Positions 26,066 to 38,041 of a stretch of 64,000 nt of DNA are shown piece by piece. Position numbers and translations under genes: made by a program. The stretch comes from Pacificimonas aurantium. Lineage in GTDB: Bacteria; Pseudomonadota; Alphaproteobacteria; Sphingomonadales; Sphingomonadaceae. Where the stretch lies: positions 682,001-746,000 of the forward strand of contig NZ_JAGSGB010000002.1 of the NCBI RefSeq assembly GCF_020092905.1. The letters run 5' to 3'. A model generated the notes under the pieces. That model was not told where the DNA came from, did no database searches, and saw only the letters and a program-made list of their open reading frames with translations. Position 1 is the first letter of the stretch, and each line of letters begins with the position of its first letter.

Positions 26066-26734
26066 ATGTGTTTTTCCGCCACAGCGAGTTTCGCCGCCGG
26101 CACCGTGCTGTTGGCAACCGGTGCCTTCACAATGCGAATGGCGCGCAACAGCGGCGAGAGACCCTACGCGCTGATTCCGATTCTGTTTGGCGTCCAGCAA
26201 TTGATCGAGGGCGCACTTTGGCTGACATTTCCTGACAAGGCGCCGGTGCTGAAGACAGTTCTGACCTATCTCTATTCGATCTTTTCGCATGTTCTGTGGC
26301 CGATCTATGTCCCGGTGGCGGTTTATATGCTCGAGAGGGTAGCCTGGCGCCGAAAGGCCCTCATGGCGACGGCGATTGGCGGAACCCTGGTTGGGCTCTA
26401 CTTGCTCTATTTCCTTATCCGCTTGCCAATCGTCGCGACAGCCGGCGACGGTCATATCGACTACGAATCCCCCCACTTCTACGTTGGCATCGTTATGACA
26501 CTGTATGTCTTGGGCACCTGTGTCAGCCCGCTGCTATCCAGCCATCGCTGGGTCAACTGGTTTGGGGTCGGAGCAATCGTCTCCTTTCTTGCGGCAGGCG
26601 CGTTCTATCTCACTTGGTTCATATCGGTCTGGTGCTTCTTTGCCGCGGCGATGAGCGTGATCGTCCTGATGTTCTTTCTGCGTAGAGACACCGCCGTCTC
26701 ACCCTCCCCCCCAATGGGCGAGCCGGTGCGCTAG
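26066..26734 (+). CDS. DUF6629 membrane protein
   Basis: A 222-residue protein with seven or so membrane helices, beginning MCFSATASFAAG, a signature N-terminus of the DUF6629 group. It has an FGVQQLIEGALWL segment. It stands between the EamA and Rieske genes. Function unknown. Confidence 0.7.
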   Translation: MCFSATASFAAGTVLLATGAFTMRMARNSGERPYALIPILFGVQQLIEGALWLTFPDKAPVLKTVLTYLYSIFSHVLWPIYVPVAVYMLERVAWRRKALMATAIGGTLVGLYLLYFLIRLPIVATAGDGHIDYESPHFYVGIVMTLYVLGTCVSPLLSSHRWVNWFGVGAIVSFLAAGAFYLTWFISVWCFFAAAMSVIVLMFFLRRDTAVSPSPPMGEPVR

Positions 26735-26990
26735 TTTTTAAGAAGGGTGAGCTGGCTGCTATGGTTTCACCGAAGGGGATTGATGCTCAGGGTTTTCAGC
26801 CTGGTCCGCGCTCGTCTCGGCACCAGCGCAGGCAGACTGGAGAAAAAGGGGCTACGGACGGTGGGCATTCTCTAAAGGTGTAAGTGCATTGCCTGGCATG
26901 CGGGGCACTTTGCATAGTTCCGAAGTTCCCCGATGTCGTCGGTGCATTTCTTGCTCGCATTCGATGCGGCCCGGCTCACCCCCAAGTTCA
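26735..26990. other. Gap between DUF6629 and the Rieske gene
   Basis: A 256-base region with convergent flanking genes. I see no recognisable terminator or gene. Confidence 0.4.
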
Positions 26991-27503
26991 TCAGCCGATC
27001 GAGAGCTTTAGATCGTCGCTGATCACGTATTGCGGAACGACCAAGTTCTTCGGTGCCGGCCCTTTCCGCACGCGTCCGGAGTTGTCGTATATTGACCCGT
27101 GGCAGGGACAAAACCATCCCCCATATCTTCCGCGATTTTCACCCACTCCCTGTCCCAACGGAATGCAGCCAAGATGCGTGCAGACGCCCACCACCACAAG
27201 CCACTCTGGTCGCTGCACGCGCGCAGCGTCCGTCTCTGGATCGATCAGCCCTGAAGAGGCATCGTCGGCTCTGGCTCGCGCGATCTCTTCAGCTGTGCGC
27301 CGCACGATGAATACCGGCTGCTCGCGCCAGCTCACAGTGATACGTTGACCTGGCTCAATCGGTTGCAAATCGACTTCGATCGTAGCTTGTGCAACCACGT
27401 CGGCCGATGGGTTCATGCTGTCGATAAGCGGCCAGACGGCTGCTGCGGCACCGGTTCCCGCGAACGCAACGGGCGCGATATGGATAAAATCGCGCCGGCG
27501 CAC
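26991..27503 (-). CDS. petA: Orphan Rieske iron-sulfur protein (bc1 subunit type)
   Basis: A 170-residue protein. A membrane anchor after [10 protein letters not shown] is followed by the Rieske fold with [10 protein letters not shown] and CPCHGS (two Cys, two His ligands of the 2Fe-2S cluster) and an R-K-GPAP loop, which matches the cytochrome bc1 subunit. The only standard start is GTG at 27503; the 35 codons upstream are open back to the pgk stop, and the reading frame is the same as pgk. Homologs usually have about 10-20 residues more before RRRDF. There are no cytochrome b or c1 genes nearby, so this is an extra copy or a relic with a lost start codon. Confidence 0.75.
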   Translation of the reverse strand: MRRRDFIHIAPVAFAGTGAAAAVWPLIDSMNPSADVVAQATIEVDLQPIEPGQRITVSWREQPVFIVRRTAEEIARARADDASSGLIDPETDAARVQRPEWLVVVGVCTHLGCIPLGQGVGENRGRYGGWFCPCHGSIYDNSGRVRKGPAPKNLVVPQYVISDDLKLSIG

Positions 27504-27608
27504 GCCTTCCGTCCCGCCGTCCTTGTCAGCACCGTTGCTCGCCGCAGTCCCGTTTCGACATCTATCCCGCTGGAAGATCGCCGAACCCAGATACCGCTCA
27601 AGGCCCAG

Positions 27609-28808
27609 TCAGGTAAGGACCTGCAGACCGGGCAGCGCGATGCCAGCTACCCATTCGAGAAATGCGCCGCCTCCAGTCGACACGTGGGTGAGGTCCGCAG
27701 TCAGACCGCTGTTGTTGAGGGCCGCAACTGTGTCACCGCCACCGGCAAGCGAGGTCAGCGATCCCTTTCGTGTCAGCTCGGCGGCCGCCTGGGCGATCGC
27801 GAAAGTCGATGTCTCGAAAGGAGGCGTCTCGAATGCACCGAGCGGGCCATTCCAGATGAGCAGCTGCGAGGATCGCAGCACGTCCAGAGTTTTCGCGACA
27901 GTGAGAGGCCCCAGATCAAGGATCATCTCATCGGCGGCGACATCTTCGACCAGGGCCGTGCGCAGCGAAAGGGGATGCGGCGTCAGTTCCCTGCCTACCA
28001 TGACGTCCTGGGGCAGATGGATCTGGCACTTTCCCTGACTGGCACTCTTCAGAATTCGTAGCGCTGCATCCTCGAGGTTCCGCTCGGCGAGCGATCTGCC
28101 GATTGGCTTGTTCAGCGCGGCAAGAAAGGTGTTCGCCATCGCTCCGCCGATGATGAGGTTATCCACCTTCGTGCTGAGCTGCTCGAGGACGTTGAGCTTG
28201 CTCGAGATCTTGGCGCCGCCGATAATCGCGGTGGAAGGGCGCCGCCCGAGCCCGGTCGCCGATTGCAACGCCCCGATCTCGTCTTCCAGGGCGCGGCCCA
28301 TATAGCTCGGCAGCAGTCTTGCCACTCCCACCGTGGATGCATGCGCCCGGTGTGAGGCCGAGAACGCATCGTTGACATAAAAATCCGCAAGGTCGGCCAT
28401 CGCGCTTGCAAGCTCGGGATCGTTGCTTTCTTCGCCTGCGTAGAAGCGGGTGTTTTCCAGTAAGGCAACATCGCCCGCCTCCAGCTCGGAAACCGCGCGC
28501 TGCGCTCCCGGGCCAGTCCAGTCTTCGAGAAAATGAACCTCGTCTCCGAGCAGGGAGCTGTAGGTTTTGGCAACCGGCGCGAGCGAGAATGCCGCGTTCG
28601 GTTTTCCTTTGGGACGACCAAGATGCGAGAGCAAAAGGATTACCGCGCCGCGCCTTCTGAGCGCCATCACCGTTGGCAAGCTCGCTCGCAAGCGCGTATC
28701 ATCACCGACCGCGCCGTCGTTTCCGATTGGTACATTGAAGTCGACCCGGACCAGCGCAATTTGGCCAGCGATTTCGCCCAGATCATCGAGGGTTTGCGGA
28801 ACCGACAT
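27609..28808 (-). CDS. pgk: Phosphoglycerate kinase
   Basis: A 399-residue enzyme of glycolysis/gluconeogenesis (3-phosphoglycerate to 1,3-bisphosphoglycerate). Motifs include LVRVDFNVPIGNDG, LSHLGRPKG, NDAFSASHRAHAST, and the nucleotide-side GGDTVAALN and STGGGAFLEW. Full length. It is divergent to the stress protein gene with which it shares a promoter gap. Confidence 0.95.
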   Translation of the reverse strand: MSVPQTLDDLGEIAGQIALVRVDFNVPIGNDGAVGDDTRLRASLPTVMALRRRGAVILLLSHLGRPKGKPNAAFSLAPVAKTYSSLLGDEVHFLEDWTGPGAQRAVSELEAGDVALLENTRFYAGEESNDPELASAMADLADFYVNDAFSASHRAHASTVGVARLLPSYMGRALEDEIGALQSATGLGRRPSTAIIGGAKISSKLNVLEQLSTKVDNLIIGGAMANTFLAALNKPIGRSLAERNLEDAALRILKSASQGKCQIHLPQDVMVGRELTPHPLSLRTALVEDVAADEMILDLGPLTVAKTLDVLRSSQLLIWNGPLGAFETPPFETSTFAIAQAAAELTRKGSLTSLAGGGDTVAALNNSGLTADLTHVSTGGGAFLEWVAGIALPGLQVLT

Positions 28809-29095
28809 GCGACTATTGCTCCTTGCTGCAGGAATGGGGCGAAGTCGCGGCTCAACCGCGCGCGCTTCCCTCCATTAGGGACGGAATGGCGCGCGAAGGC
28901 TTACATAGCAGCAATGAGATAGCGAAAGGCGCCGCCGAAAAGTGTAAGTCGCGCGGGCTTCCGGCGTCCTTTTGGATCAGGTCCAGCAGGGGCGAACGCA
29001 AGGCATCTGCCAAGAGTGGCCTGATATGCGTCACGCCAGCGGAGCGCCGGGCGGCTTGCCGAAGCTCGCAAGGTTACAGGAAGGGAATGAGACAA

Positions 29096-29911
29096 ATGAA
29101 AACAGTGCTGCTGCACGTCAATCGCGACGCCGGACAGGACAGCCGCCTGGCTGCGGCGATCGATCTCGTGCGAGATCACAAGGGCCTCCTCATCTGTCTG
29201 CAAGCCACAAGCTGGAATTCCTATGTTTTTATCGGTGATCCGTATGGTGCAAGCTATATTTCGCCCGAAGCGTTGCAATCGGTTCGCGATGCGGAAAATG
29301 AAGATCGCCAATTGATCGAGAGCCGCCTGGCGCAAGAAGGCGTTGAGTGGGAATGGCGCCGCGTCGAGGGTTCCGCAGGACAGGCGCTGGCTGCGCACGC
29401 GACGCTGGCCGATCTGGTGGTCATTAGTCAGCCTGAGCAGAAAGATGCCGTCCTGCCGCGAGCCGCGCCGCTCGTCGCCGATCTTGTCGTTCATATCCAG
29501 TCTCCTTCGCTCGTCGTACCGCTCGGCGGAAAGCGGTTCGCGCCCAGGGGGAATGCGATCATTGCGTGGAATGGATCCGCCGAAGCCGGGCATGCCGTTC
29601 GCTTGAGCCGATCACTCTTGCGCGATGCTGCTGAGGTCCACATCGTAACCGTCAGCGAGGACAAAGAAGGTTCGTCGCCGGACGAACTTGCGCAATATCT
29701 TGCACGACACGGCATCGAAGCGCAGACCCGGCGGCAACCCGCCGAAGATGCATCGATCTCTGAAGCGTTGGTGGCTGCGGCGAACGATGTTGGGGCGGCT
29801 TACATCGTGCTCGGCGCCTATGGGCACTCGCGTATCCGGGAAACCATACTCGGTGGGGTCACCCGGGAGATGATCCTGCACAGCCCGATCCCGATGATTC
29901 TCGCGCACTAG
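29096..29911 (+). CDS. Universal stress protein, tandem UspA
   Basis: A 271-residue protein with two USP folds (about 1-145 and 150-271). The C-terminal domain has GAYGHSRIRETILGGVTREMI, the GxxGxRxxxxxxGSxxxxxx-like ATP region. The family joins stress response and can bind ATP. An alternative ATG nine bases upstream (MRQMKT) is possible; the ribosome site GGAAGG fits either. Situated beside glycolytic genes. Confidence 0.85.
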   Translation: MKTVLLHVNRDAGQDSRLAAAIDLVRDHKGLLICLQATSWNSYVFIGDPYGASYISPEALQSVRDAENEDRQLIESRLAQEGVEWEWRRVEGSAGQALAAHATLADLVVISQPEQKDAVLPRAAPLVADLVVHIQSPSLVVPLGGKRFAPRGNAIIAWNGSAEAGHAVRLSRSLLRDAAEVHIVTVSEDKEGSSPDELAQYLARHGIEAQTRRQPAEDASISEALVAAANDVGAAYIVLGAYGHSRIRETILGGVTREMILHSPIPMILAH

Positions 29912-29959
29912 AGCAGAATAGGCATAAGGGATCTAGGCTAGTGTTGGACTGGCGGCGTC

Positions 29960-30865
29960 TTATCGATCGGCCAAACGCTTGACTGTCGAAGCCCGGTAGA
30001 TGCGCTCGACGGCGCGCCCGAGCACATCGTTGAATTCCTGATCTTGCATGTGCGCCCGCAAATCCTGCAACAGAGCCCGGCTGAAGCTCGCGATCATCCC
30101 GCGGTTTCTTTCGAGCGCGGCGCAAGCGGCATCCTGGGAGAGCCCACCCGAAAGGGCGAGCACCCGCGCGCAGCTGGGATGGGCAACGAGGGGCGCGTAA
30201 AGCCCGTCCGAAACCGGCAGCGAGAGTTTCAGTACCACACGGCGGCCATAGGCTTGCCCATCGAGCGCATTACTGAGTTCGGCAAGAAGGATACTCTCGC
30301 ACTCTTGGCGCGTTGCACTTGCGATATTCACTTCCGGTTCGATAATCGGCACAAGTCGCTGGTCGAGGACATGGTTGGCCAGCTCGAATTGCTGGCGCAC
30401 GACGTCGCCGATCCCCTGGTGCGATGCGACGTTGATCACCGAACGCATCTTGGTGCCAAAAACGGCCCTTGAGCGCGCCCGGGACAGCAGGCTTTCGAGA
30501 TCCGGCATGGGTTTCATGAGCTGGACGCCGCCTGTGTCTTTCTCCAACCCTTGGTCGATCTTGACGAAGGACACGATCCCCCGCCGCCAGAGAAACTCTG
30601 GCACCGGTACGGTGTCAATCTGCGCATCCATAGTGCGCTCGAAAAGGATGACGCCAAGCACCCTTCGCCCATCGATGCATGGGGCTTTCATGATCCGCAC
30701 GCGCAATCCATGGATAAGCGCGAACATCTCGTCCTCGCCGGAATACCGGTCCGCGTCGATGCCGAAGGCCTGAAGGGCAGCAGGTGTCGAGCCGCCGGAC
30801 TGGTCGAGGGCCGCTACAAAACCGGCACCACCCACAAGCTGCGCCATCATTTCCGCATATTTCAT
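29960..30865 (-). CDS. fda: Class I fructose-bisphosphate aldolase
   Basis: A 301-residue Schiff-base aldolase of bacterial type with ALDQSGGSTPAALQAF, SFVKIDQGLEKDT and VVLKLSLPVSDG (Lys for the imine), and a C-terminal YRASTVKRL. Reversible cleavage of fructose-1,6-bisphosphate. The start MKYAEMMAQ follows GGAG at six bases; a longer upstream ORF overlaps the promoter. Convergent to the stress protein gene. Confidence 0.9.
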   Translation of the reverse strand: MKYAEMMAQLVGGAGFVAALDQSGGSTPAALQAFGIDADRYSGEDEMFALIHGLRVRIMKAPCIDGRRVLGVILFERTMDAQIDTVPVPEFLWRRGIVSFVKIDQGLEKDTGGVQLMKPMPDLESLLSRARSRAVFGTKMRSVINVASHQGIGDVVRQQFELANHVLDQRLVPIIEPEVNIASATRQECESILLAELSNALDGQAYGRRVVLKLSLPVSDGLYAPLVAHPSCARVLALSGGLSQDAACAALERNRGMIASFSRALLQDLRAHMQDQEFNDVLGRAVERIYRASTVKRLADR

Positions 30866-31129
30866 GGGGTCTCCCCGGCTCCAGTCTTTGCAAACGCGAC
30901 CGATCGACGCGGCCGCGAATAATATCGTCAATGCGTAGAGAATGGACGCCTTTGGCAGCGCTTGATTACAAACGCCGCTACCGGCGAGCAGACCTTGGGC
31001 GGCAATACCCCTCGGTCAGTGAAGCAACTTCGCCGCGCGGGTTCTCCTTCTCAGGCCAGCCCCGCACAGTAATCCACCCGCATTTCGAGCGTCCAATCAT
31101 GGTGAGGACACAAGAGGTCAGAGCGGGCT
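30866..31129. other. Divergent promoter gap of aldolase and UbiB-like gene
   Basis: A 264-base gap between leftward aldolase and rightward UbiB-like gene. A small CGCCG/CGGCG stem lies near 30973-30986. I see no clear FNR or EcfG box. Confidence 0.4.
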
Positions 31130-32731
31130 ATGATAATCCGGGGAATTCAGATCATGTGGACAGCAACCCGGCTCCTGCTGGATGTGCTGAGCGCAATGAT
31201 GCTGAATCGGATGGGGTTCGGTCGGCGCATGACCACGCTTCCGCAAAGGACCACGCGGCGTCTCGAAAATCTCGGCCCGACCTTCACCAAGCTCGGTCAG
31301 GCGCTGAGCGAGCGCCGCGATATCCTCGATGCGAACTGGGCCGCGAGCCTCTCGAACCTGCAAAGCAAGGCCGCTCCTTTCCCTGCCGATGCAGCGGTAA
31401 GGATCATCGAGCAGTCATTGGCCGCGAACACAGCAACGGCCTTTGCCAGTTTTGAACGCGACCCTCTGGCCGCGGGCTCGGTAGCCCAGGTCCACGCCGC
31501 AAAGCTGCATGACGGACGCGAAGTGGTCGTCAAGGTCCTCCGGCCCGGAGTGGGCGAGCAAATTGCAAGAGATATGCGCATTCTGCTCATATTGGTGCAC
31601 CTGTTTCAGCATGTCATACCTGCGCTGAGACGTCACCGCGCGGCGGCACTGGCGAAGGAGCTTTCGCACAATCTGAAAAGGGAAACCGATTTCCGGCAGG
31701 AAGCGCGCAACATCCGCCTGTTCGCCCGCGCTTTCGCTGATTCTGAGACGGTTTACATTCCCGATGTCGTCGACGAGATGTCGGACGCCTCCGTCATTAC
31801 GCAGGAGCGCAGCATGGGCACCCCGCTGGATGAGCGCGAGGCCATCGAGCGCGGCAATACGCTCACCGAGACTTTCATCGATTTCTATCTGCAACAGTTT
31901 TTCGTTCTTGGTGCCTTTCATGCCGACCCGCATCCGGGCAATTTGCTGATCATGTCGGACGGGCGTCTGTGCGTGCACGATTTCGGAGCTGTCGGCAGGC
32001 TCGACATTGGCACCCGCGAGGCTCTGCTCGGTTTTGTGGCAGCGTTCATTTACCTCGATTCCGAATGGCTCACCGATGCGGCGATCGACCTCGGTCTCCT
32101 TTCGGTCACTGCCGACCGCGCGGCACTTACCCGCGGCGTGGACGGTATCCTGGCGGAGCTGCAGGGCGCCGCCATGTCGGAATGGTCTCTTGCCAAGACC
32201 ATGCTCGATATCGGACGGTTGTCGGGGTACAGGACACTCAGCTTGCCGCCGCATCTGGCCGCCCTGGTCCGTACTGTGTTCACGGCAGAAAGCACCCTGC
32301 GCAAGCTCAACCCCGAGGCGGACCTGCTGCTTGTATTGCAGGCGACCGGAAACCGGTTGCTCGCAGAGCGACGCAGCGCGGCTATCGGCAATCTCCATAC
32401 CCCCCGGCTCGAATGGGAAATCGCCCGATTGGTCCGGCGGGCGCCCACAATCGGCGCCGGGTGGCTACAAAGGGCTCCCGCCGGGGCGGCGGGGCATCCG
32501 ATCGGATCTCTCGCCCCTGGAAGCGGGCTTGACCATGCTGTCAGGCAGGTCGCCTTGGCAATTGCCGCGCTCGGCAGCTACCTCGCCTCGGCAGCGTTGA
32601 TGCTGGCCGATCGGGGTCCGCGAGTGCTCGGCGATATTCCCCTTCCGGCAGCCATCATCCTTGCAGCGGCCCTCCTGCTGACCATTCAAATCCTCATCCA
32701 GTCGCGCCGTCAAAGCGAGCAACAGCAATGA
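31130..32731 (+). CDS. ABC1/UbiB/AarF-family atypical kinase
   Basis: A 533-residue protein of the UbiB family: an N-terminal KxGQ-type motif ([17 protein letters not shown]), [18 protein letters not shown] (Ala-rich loop and Lys), [10 protein letters not shown] and HDFGAVG, and two C-terminal membrane helices (about 483-523). Such proteins support ubiquinone biosynthesis or membrane-lipid/quinone homeostasis. A start at 31154 (MWTATRLL) has a closer GGGGAA and is possible. It leads the glucose-metabolism operon. Confidence 0.88.
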   Translation: MIIRGIQIMWTATRLLLDVLSAMMLNRMGFGRRMTTLPQRTTRRLENLGPTFTKLGQALSERRDILDANWAASLSNLQSKAAPFPADAAVRIIEQSLAANTATAFASFERDPLAAGSVAQVHAAKLHDGREVVVKVLRPGVGEQIARDMRILLILVHLFQHVIPALRRHRAAALAKELSHNLKRETDFRQEARNIRLFARAFADSETVYIPDVVDEMSDASVITQERSMGTPLDEREAIERGNTLTETFIDFYLQQFFVLGAFHADPHPGNLLIMSDGRLCVHDFGAVGRLDIGTREALLGFVAAFIYLDSEWLTDAAIDLGLLSVTADRAALTRGVDGILAELQGAAMSEWSLAKTMLDIGRLSGYRTLSLPPHLAALVRTVFTAESTLRKLNPEADLLLVLQATGNRLLAERRSAAIGNLHTPRLEWEIARLVRRAPTIGAGWLQRAPAGAAGHPIGSLAPGSGLDHAVRQVALAIAALGSYLASAALMLADRGPRVLGDIPLPAAIILAAALLLTIQILIQSRRQSEQQQ

Positions 32732-32801
32732 AGGAAATGCACAGCCAGACACCACATGCCACGGCTCATGGCATTTCCCAAACGTCCCGGAGGGACCGCG
32801 C

Positions 32802-34616
32802 ATGAACCCTGTCGTCGAAGCCGTTACTGCCCGTATTGCCAACCGTTCGAAGCGGCGACGCGACGCCTATCTCGCCTTCGTTGACCGTCAGCGGGATGCC
32901 GGCCCGCGACGAGGCGCGCTTTCGTGCAGCAATCTGGCGCACGCATTTGCCGCATCGGGCGAGGACAAGCAGACCATTGCGGGCGCCCATGCGATCAATA
33001 TCGGAGTGGTCACCGCCTATAACGATATGCTCTCCGCGCATGCGCCCTATTATCGCTACCCCGAACAAATCAAGATTTTTGCCCGCGAGGTCGGCGCGAC
33101 AGCGCAGATCGCGGGCGGCGCACCGGCGATGTGCGACGGCGTCACCCAAGGCCAGGACGGCATGGAGCTCTCGCTGTTCAGCCGCGATACAATCGCGCTC
33201 GCCACCGCGGTAGGGCTCAGTCACGCGATGTTCGAAGGCGCGCTCCTCCTCGGCATTTGCGACAAGATCGTGCCTGGCTTGTTGATCGGAATGCTCCGTT
33301 TCGGACATCTGCCTGCGATCCTCGTGCCCGCCGGGCCGATGCCGTCAGGACTGCCAAACCGCGAAAAGGCGCGCATTCGCCAGCTCTTCGCCGAAGGAAA
33401 GATCGGGCATGACGAACTACTCGAAGCCGAGAGCGCCTCCTATCATGCCCCTGGCACCTGCACATTTTACGGCACCGCCAATTCCAACCAGATGATGATG
33501 GAGGTGATGGGCCTCCACGTGCCGGGCGCTGCGTTTGTCAATCCCGGCACGAAGCTGCGGCAGCAACTTACGCGCGCTGCAGTGCACAGGATTACCGAGA
33601 TCGGATCTGAGGGCCAGGATTACCGTCCGCTAGCGCATTGCATCGACGAAAAGGCGATCGTCAATGCTGCCGTGGGTCTGCTCGCAACCGGCGGCTCGAC
33701 CAACCACACCATTCATCTGCCGGCCATCGCCCGTGCCGCTGGCCTGGAGATCGACTGGAGCGATTTTGAGGAGTTGGGCACGGTCGTCCCGCTCGTGGCC
33801 CGGATTTATCCGAATGGCGGTGCCGATGTGAACGACTTCCAAGCGGCAGGCGGAATGGCCTTTGTCATTCGCGAACTCCTCGAGGCAGGTTTGCTTCACC
33901 AAGATGTCCTGACCGTCTGGAAGAACGATCTCGGTGCCTATGCAAAGCAGCCGGCATTAGATGGCGATGAACTTGTATGGCGCAGCGGTGAAACAATAAG
34001 CCGCGACGAAAGCATTTTGAGAACCGCTCAGGCACCGTTTTCGCTCGATGGCGGGATCCGGCTCCTCACCGGCAATCTCGGTCGCTGTGTGATGAAGACG
34101 AGCGCGGTCGCCCCCGAACGCTGGACAATCGAGGCGCCGGTGCGGGTCTTCCCGGACCAGGATCACGTGCTACGCGCATTCGAGGCGGGGGAAATCGACC
34201 GCGACATGGTGATCGTCGTGCGTTTTCAGGGGCCGCGCGCGAACGGGATGCCCGAACTGCATAAGCTCATGCCGGCTTTGGGCGTCCTTCAGGACCGCGG
34301 GCTCAGCATCGGGCTTGTCACGGACGGCCGTATGTCAGGGGCTTCGGGCAAGGTGCCCGCGGCGATCCATGTCTGGCCCGAAGCGCATGCTGGTGGTCCG
34401 CTCGCGCGCTTGCGCGACGGCGACGTGGTGCGGCTGTCTGCGGATAACGGCGTGGTCGAAGCCCTGGTGAGCGAGAAAGACTGGAACGACCGCGAACCCG
34501 CCCTGCCGCCGCGGGACGAGCAAGGGCTGGGCCGTGAGCTCTTTGCGATGATGCGCCAGCACGCCGACGAGGCCGAAAAAGGCGCGTCAGCAATGCTGGC
34601 ACTGGCGGGGCTTTAG
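32802..34616 (+). CDS. edd: 6-phosphogluconate dehydratase (Entner-Doudoroff)
   Basis: A 604-residue iron-sulfur dehydratase converting 6-phosphogluconate to [24 protein letters not shown] (iron-sulfur Cys), [36 protein letters not shown] (a second Cys) and the C-terminal [15 protein letters not shown] are IlvD/Edd motifs, and the total length matches Edd. There is no eda partner in the window. GGAGG lies eight bases before the ATG. Confidence 0.95.
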   Translation: MNPVVEAVTARIANRSKRRRDAYLAFVDRQRDAGPRRGALSCSNLAHAFAASGEDKQTIAGAHAINIGVVTAYNDMLSAHAPYYRYPEQIKIFAREVGATAQIAGGAPAMCDGVTQGQDGMELSLFSRDTIALATAVGLSHAMFEGALLLGICDKIVPGLLIGMLRFGHLPAILVPAGPMPSGLPNREKARIRQLFAEGKIGHDELLEAESASYHAPGTCTFYGTANSNQMMMEVMGLHVPGAAFVNPGTKLRQQLTRAAVHRITEIGSEGQDYRPLAHCIDEKAIVNAAVGLLATGGSTNHTIHLPAIARAAGLEIDWSDFEELGTVVPLVARIYPNGGADVNDFQAAGGMAFVIRELLEAGLLHQDVLTVWKNDLGAYAKQPALDGDELVWRSGETISRDESILRTAQAPFSLDGGIRLLTGNLGRCVMKTSAVAPERWTIEAPVRVFPDQDHVLRAFEAGEIDRDMVIVVRFQGPRANGMPELHKLMPALGVLQDRGLSIGLVTDGRMSGASGKVPAAIHVWPEAHAGGPLARLRDGDVVRLSADNGVVEALVSEKDWNDREPALPPRDEQGLGRELFAMMRQHADEAEKGASAMLALAGL

Positions 34617-36323
<1,707 letters not shown>

Positions 36324-36461
36324 GACCCAAGCGCGTCTTGGCGCAGGCGGGCAAGAGCGATACCGCGTTTTCCGGACCCCGCAGTCCCGATGCCGCTCGC
36401 CCGCGCGATGTAATTTCCGTCCTCCCCATGCGTCTTACCTTTCACGCAAATGGAGCCCGAT

Positions 36462-36989
36462 ATGATTTCGAAACACATTCGGTCAGCAATCGCGCTGGTT
36501 GCAGCGGCAGGTATGTTCGCAGCGGTCATGGCGCCGACCAACAGTCACGCAGGGGTGGTCGATGGTGTCAGGACCGCGGACGGGTTAGTGATGTATCTGG
36601 GCGTGGTGCCTGCCGCGACAGTGCGCGGCCACGCCAAGAGCCACCCCGAAGCGAGGATGCACGGCGGCGTGCCCGCCGGTTCGCACAGCATGCATATCGT
36701 TGCGGCCGTTTTCGACGAGGCTTCCGGCGCCCGGATAACCGATGCGAAGGTCAGGGCGCATATCACCGAGCCCGGCGGTTTGCAGCGAACGATCCGTCTG
36801 GAACCCATGACCGTCGCCGGCGCGCTCACTTTCGGTGGTTTCACGACATTCCAACGCGGCATCAAATACCGGATCGGGATCGAGGTCGAACGCCCCCCGC
36901 ATATGCAATCCTCCCCGTCCAAGAATACGCCGCCAAGAATGCACCGGGTCCCCGCCGTCACGGCGCACTTTACCTATACCCACGACTAA
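36462..36989 (+). CDS. Secreted protein of unknown family
   Basis: A 175-residue protein with Sec signal (MISKHIRSAIALVAAAGMFAAVMAPTNSHA). The mature chain is a beta-rich domain with His residues near HGGVPAGSHSMHIVAAVFDE, ARITDAKVRAHITEP and RPPHMQ. These His/Met groups resemble periplasmic metal-binding proteins but I do not recognise the family. The ATG follows GGAG at six bases; an ATG four codons earlier is less favoured. Confidence 0.65.
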   Translation: MISKHIRSAIALVAAAGMFAAVMAPTNSHAGVVDGVRTADGLVMYLGVVPAATVRGHAKSHPEARMHGGVPAGSHSMHIVAAVFDEASGARITDAKVRAHITEPGGLQRTIRLEPMTVAGALTFGGFTTFQRGIKYRIGIEVERPPHMQSSPSKNTPPRMHRVPAVTAHFTYTHD

Positions 36990-37037
36990 CGATCGGGCCG
37001 CGAGGTGCCGATCCGCGCAAGAAAGGGAATTCTTCTT

Positions 37038-37781
37038 ATGGAAGACCACCGATCCGCGACAAGCTTTGATCGCGCCTCTACCCCTCAATCGGTTCCCTCG
37101 GGGACGTTTGACGCGGGGCTGCGATCATACATGCTCGGCGTCTATAATTACATGACGAGCGGATTGCTTCTTACCGGTATCGTCGGACTTTGGGTCGCGA
37201 ATACCGCCAGCATTCGCGAGATCTTCTTTTCCGCTACCGGCGCGCCAACGGTGCTGGGCTGGATCGCCATCTTTGCACCCCTGGCCATTGTCTTTGCCTT
37301 GGGATTTGGGATCAATCGTTTCTCGGAAAGGACCGCGAAAACGCTGTTCTGGAGCTATGCGGCACTCATGGGCGTGTCGCTATCGACCGTATTCCTCGCC
37401 TATACCGGGGTGAGCATCGCCCGGACCTTTTTCGCCGCCGCCTCTGCCTTTGGCGGCCTGAGCCTGTGGGGATATACAACCAAGAAAGATCTATCGGCCT
37501 GGGGCGCCTTTTTGATCATGGGGGTTGTCGGCCTGCTCGTTGCCCTGGTCGTCAATATGTTCCTCCAATCCTCGACAATGGACCTGATTGTCAGCGGTCT
37601 GGGCGTGCTTATCTTCGCGGGCCTGACTGCCTATGACACGCAGAAGATCAGAAACATCTATTTCCAGGTCGGGCAGACCGAGTTTCGCGGCAAGGCCATC
37701 GTACTGGGCGCCCTGACGCTCTATCTCGATTTCATCAATCTGTTCCTGTTCCTGCTTCGCCTGATGGGAGAGCGCCGCTGA
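37038..37781 (+). CDS. Bax inhibitor-1/YccA family protein
   Basis: A 247-residue protein with seven membrane helices and a DTQKIRN-type block (AYDTQKIRNIYFQ) near the end, typical of BI-1/YccA proteins, which modulate membrane proteases or calcium leak. The start MEDHRS follows AAGGGA; a longer 5' ORF without a good ribosome site is rejected. The cytosolic C-terminus ends LLRLMGERR. Confidence 0.88.
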   Translation: MEDHRSATSFDRASTPQSVPSGTFDAGLRSYMLGVYNYMTSGLLLTGIVGLWVANTASIREIFFSATGAPTVLGWIAIFAPLAIVFALGFGINRFSERTAKTLFWSYAALMGVSLSTVFLAYTGVSIARTFFAAASAFGGLSLWGYTTKKDLSAWGAFLIMGVVGLLVALVVNMFLQSSTMDLIVSGLGVLIFAGLTAYDTQKIRNIYFQVGQTEFRGKAIVLGALTLYLDFINLFLFLLRLMGERR

Positions 37782-38041
37782 GGCAATCTGCCGCGGCTCG
37801 TGCGAGCAGTTCAAATGCCAGAACAGGCACGGCACGGATGGGCGCGATCCGAAGCGTGGGTTCGTTTCGAACCGTTGGCTCGGCGATACTACGCAGACGG
37901 GTCGTACAAATGCTTTCGATCAGCAATTAATTTCGCATCGCTGGCAGCACCGCAGATGCTGTGCTTCGCAACCGCTTGCGAATTGCACCCTCACAAGCGG
38001 CTCGACTCTTACCGGACGTGCCTTTGTTCTGCCGTTCAACC
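37782..38041. other. Convergent gap between BI-1 and CFA synthase
   Basis: A 260-base stretch with a GGTTCG/TTT/CGAACC hairpin at 37859-37873. I see no gene. Confidence 0.4.

Noticed and set aside
27265-27310. A rightward frame opposite the Rieske gene
   Set aside because: Antisense to the CTHLGC and CPCHGS coding strand, with no features of its own.
37859-37873. GGTTCG-TTT-CGAACC hairpin resembling a tRNA T-arm
   Set aside because: No acceptor, D-arm or anticodon arm fits around it.
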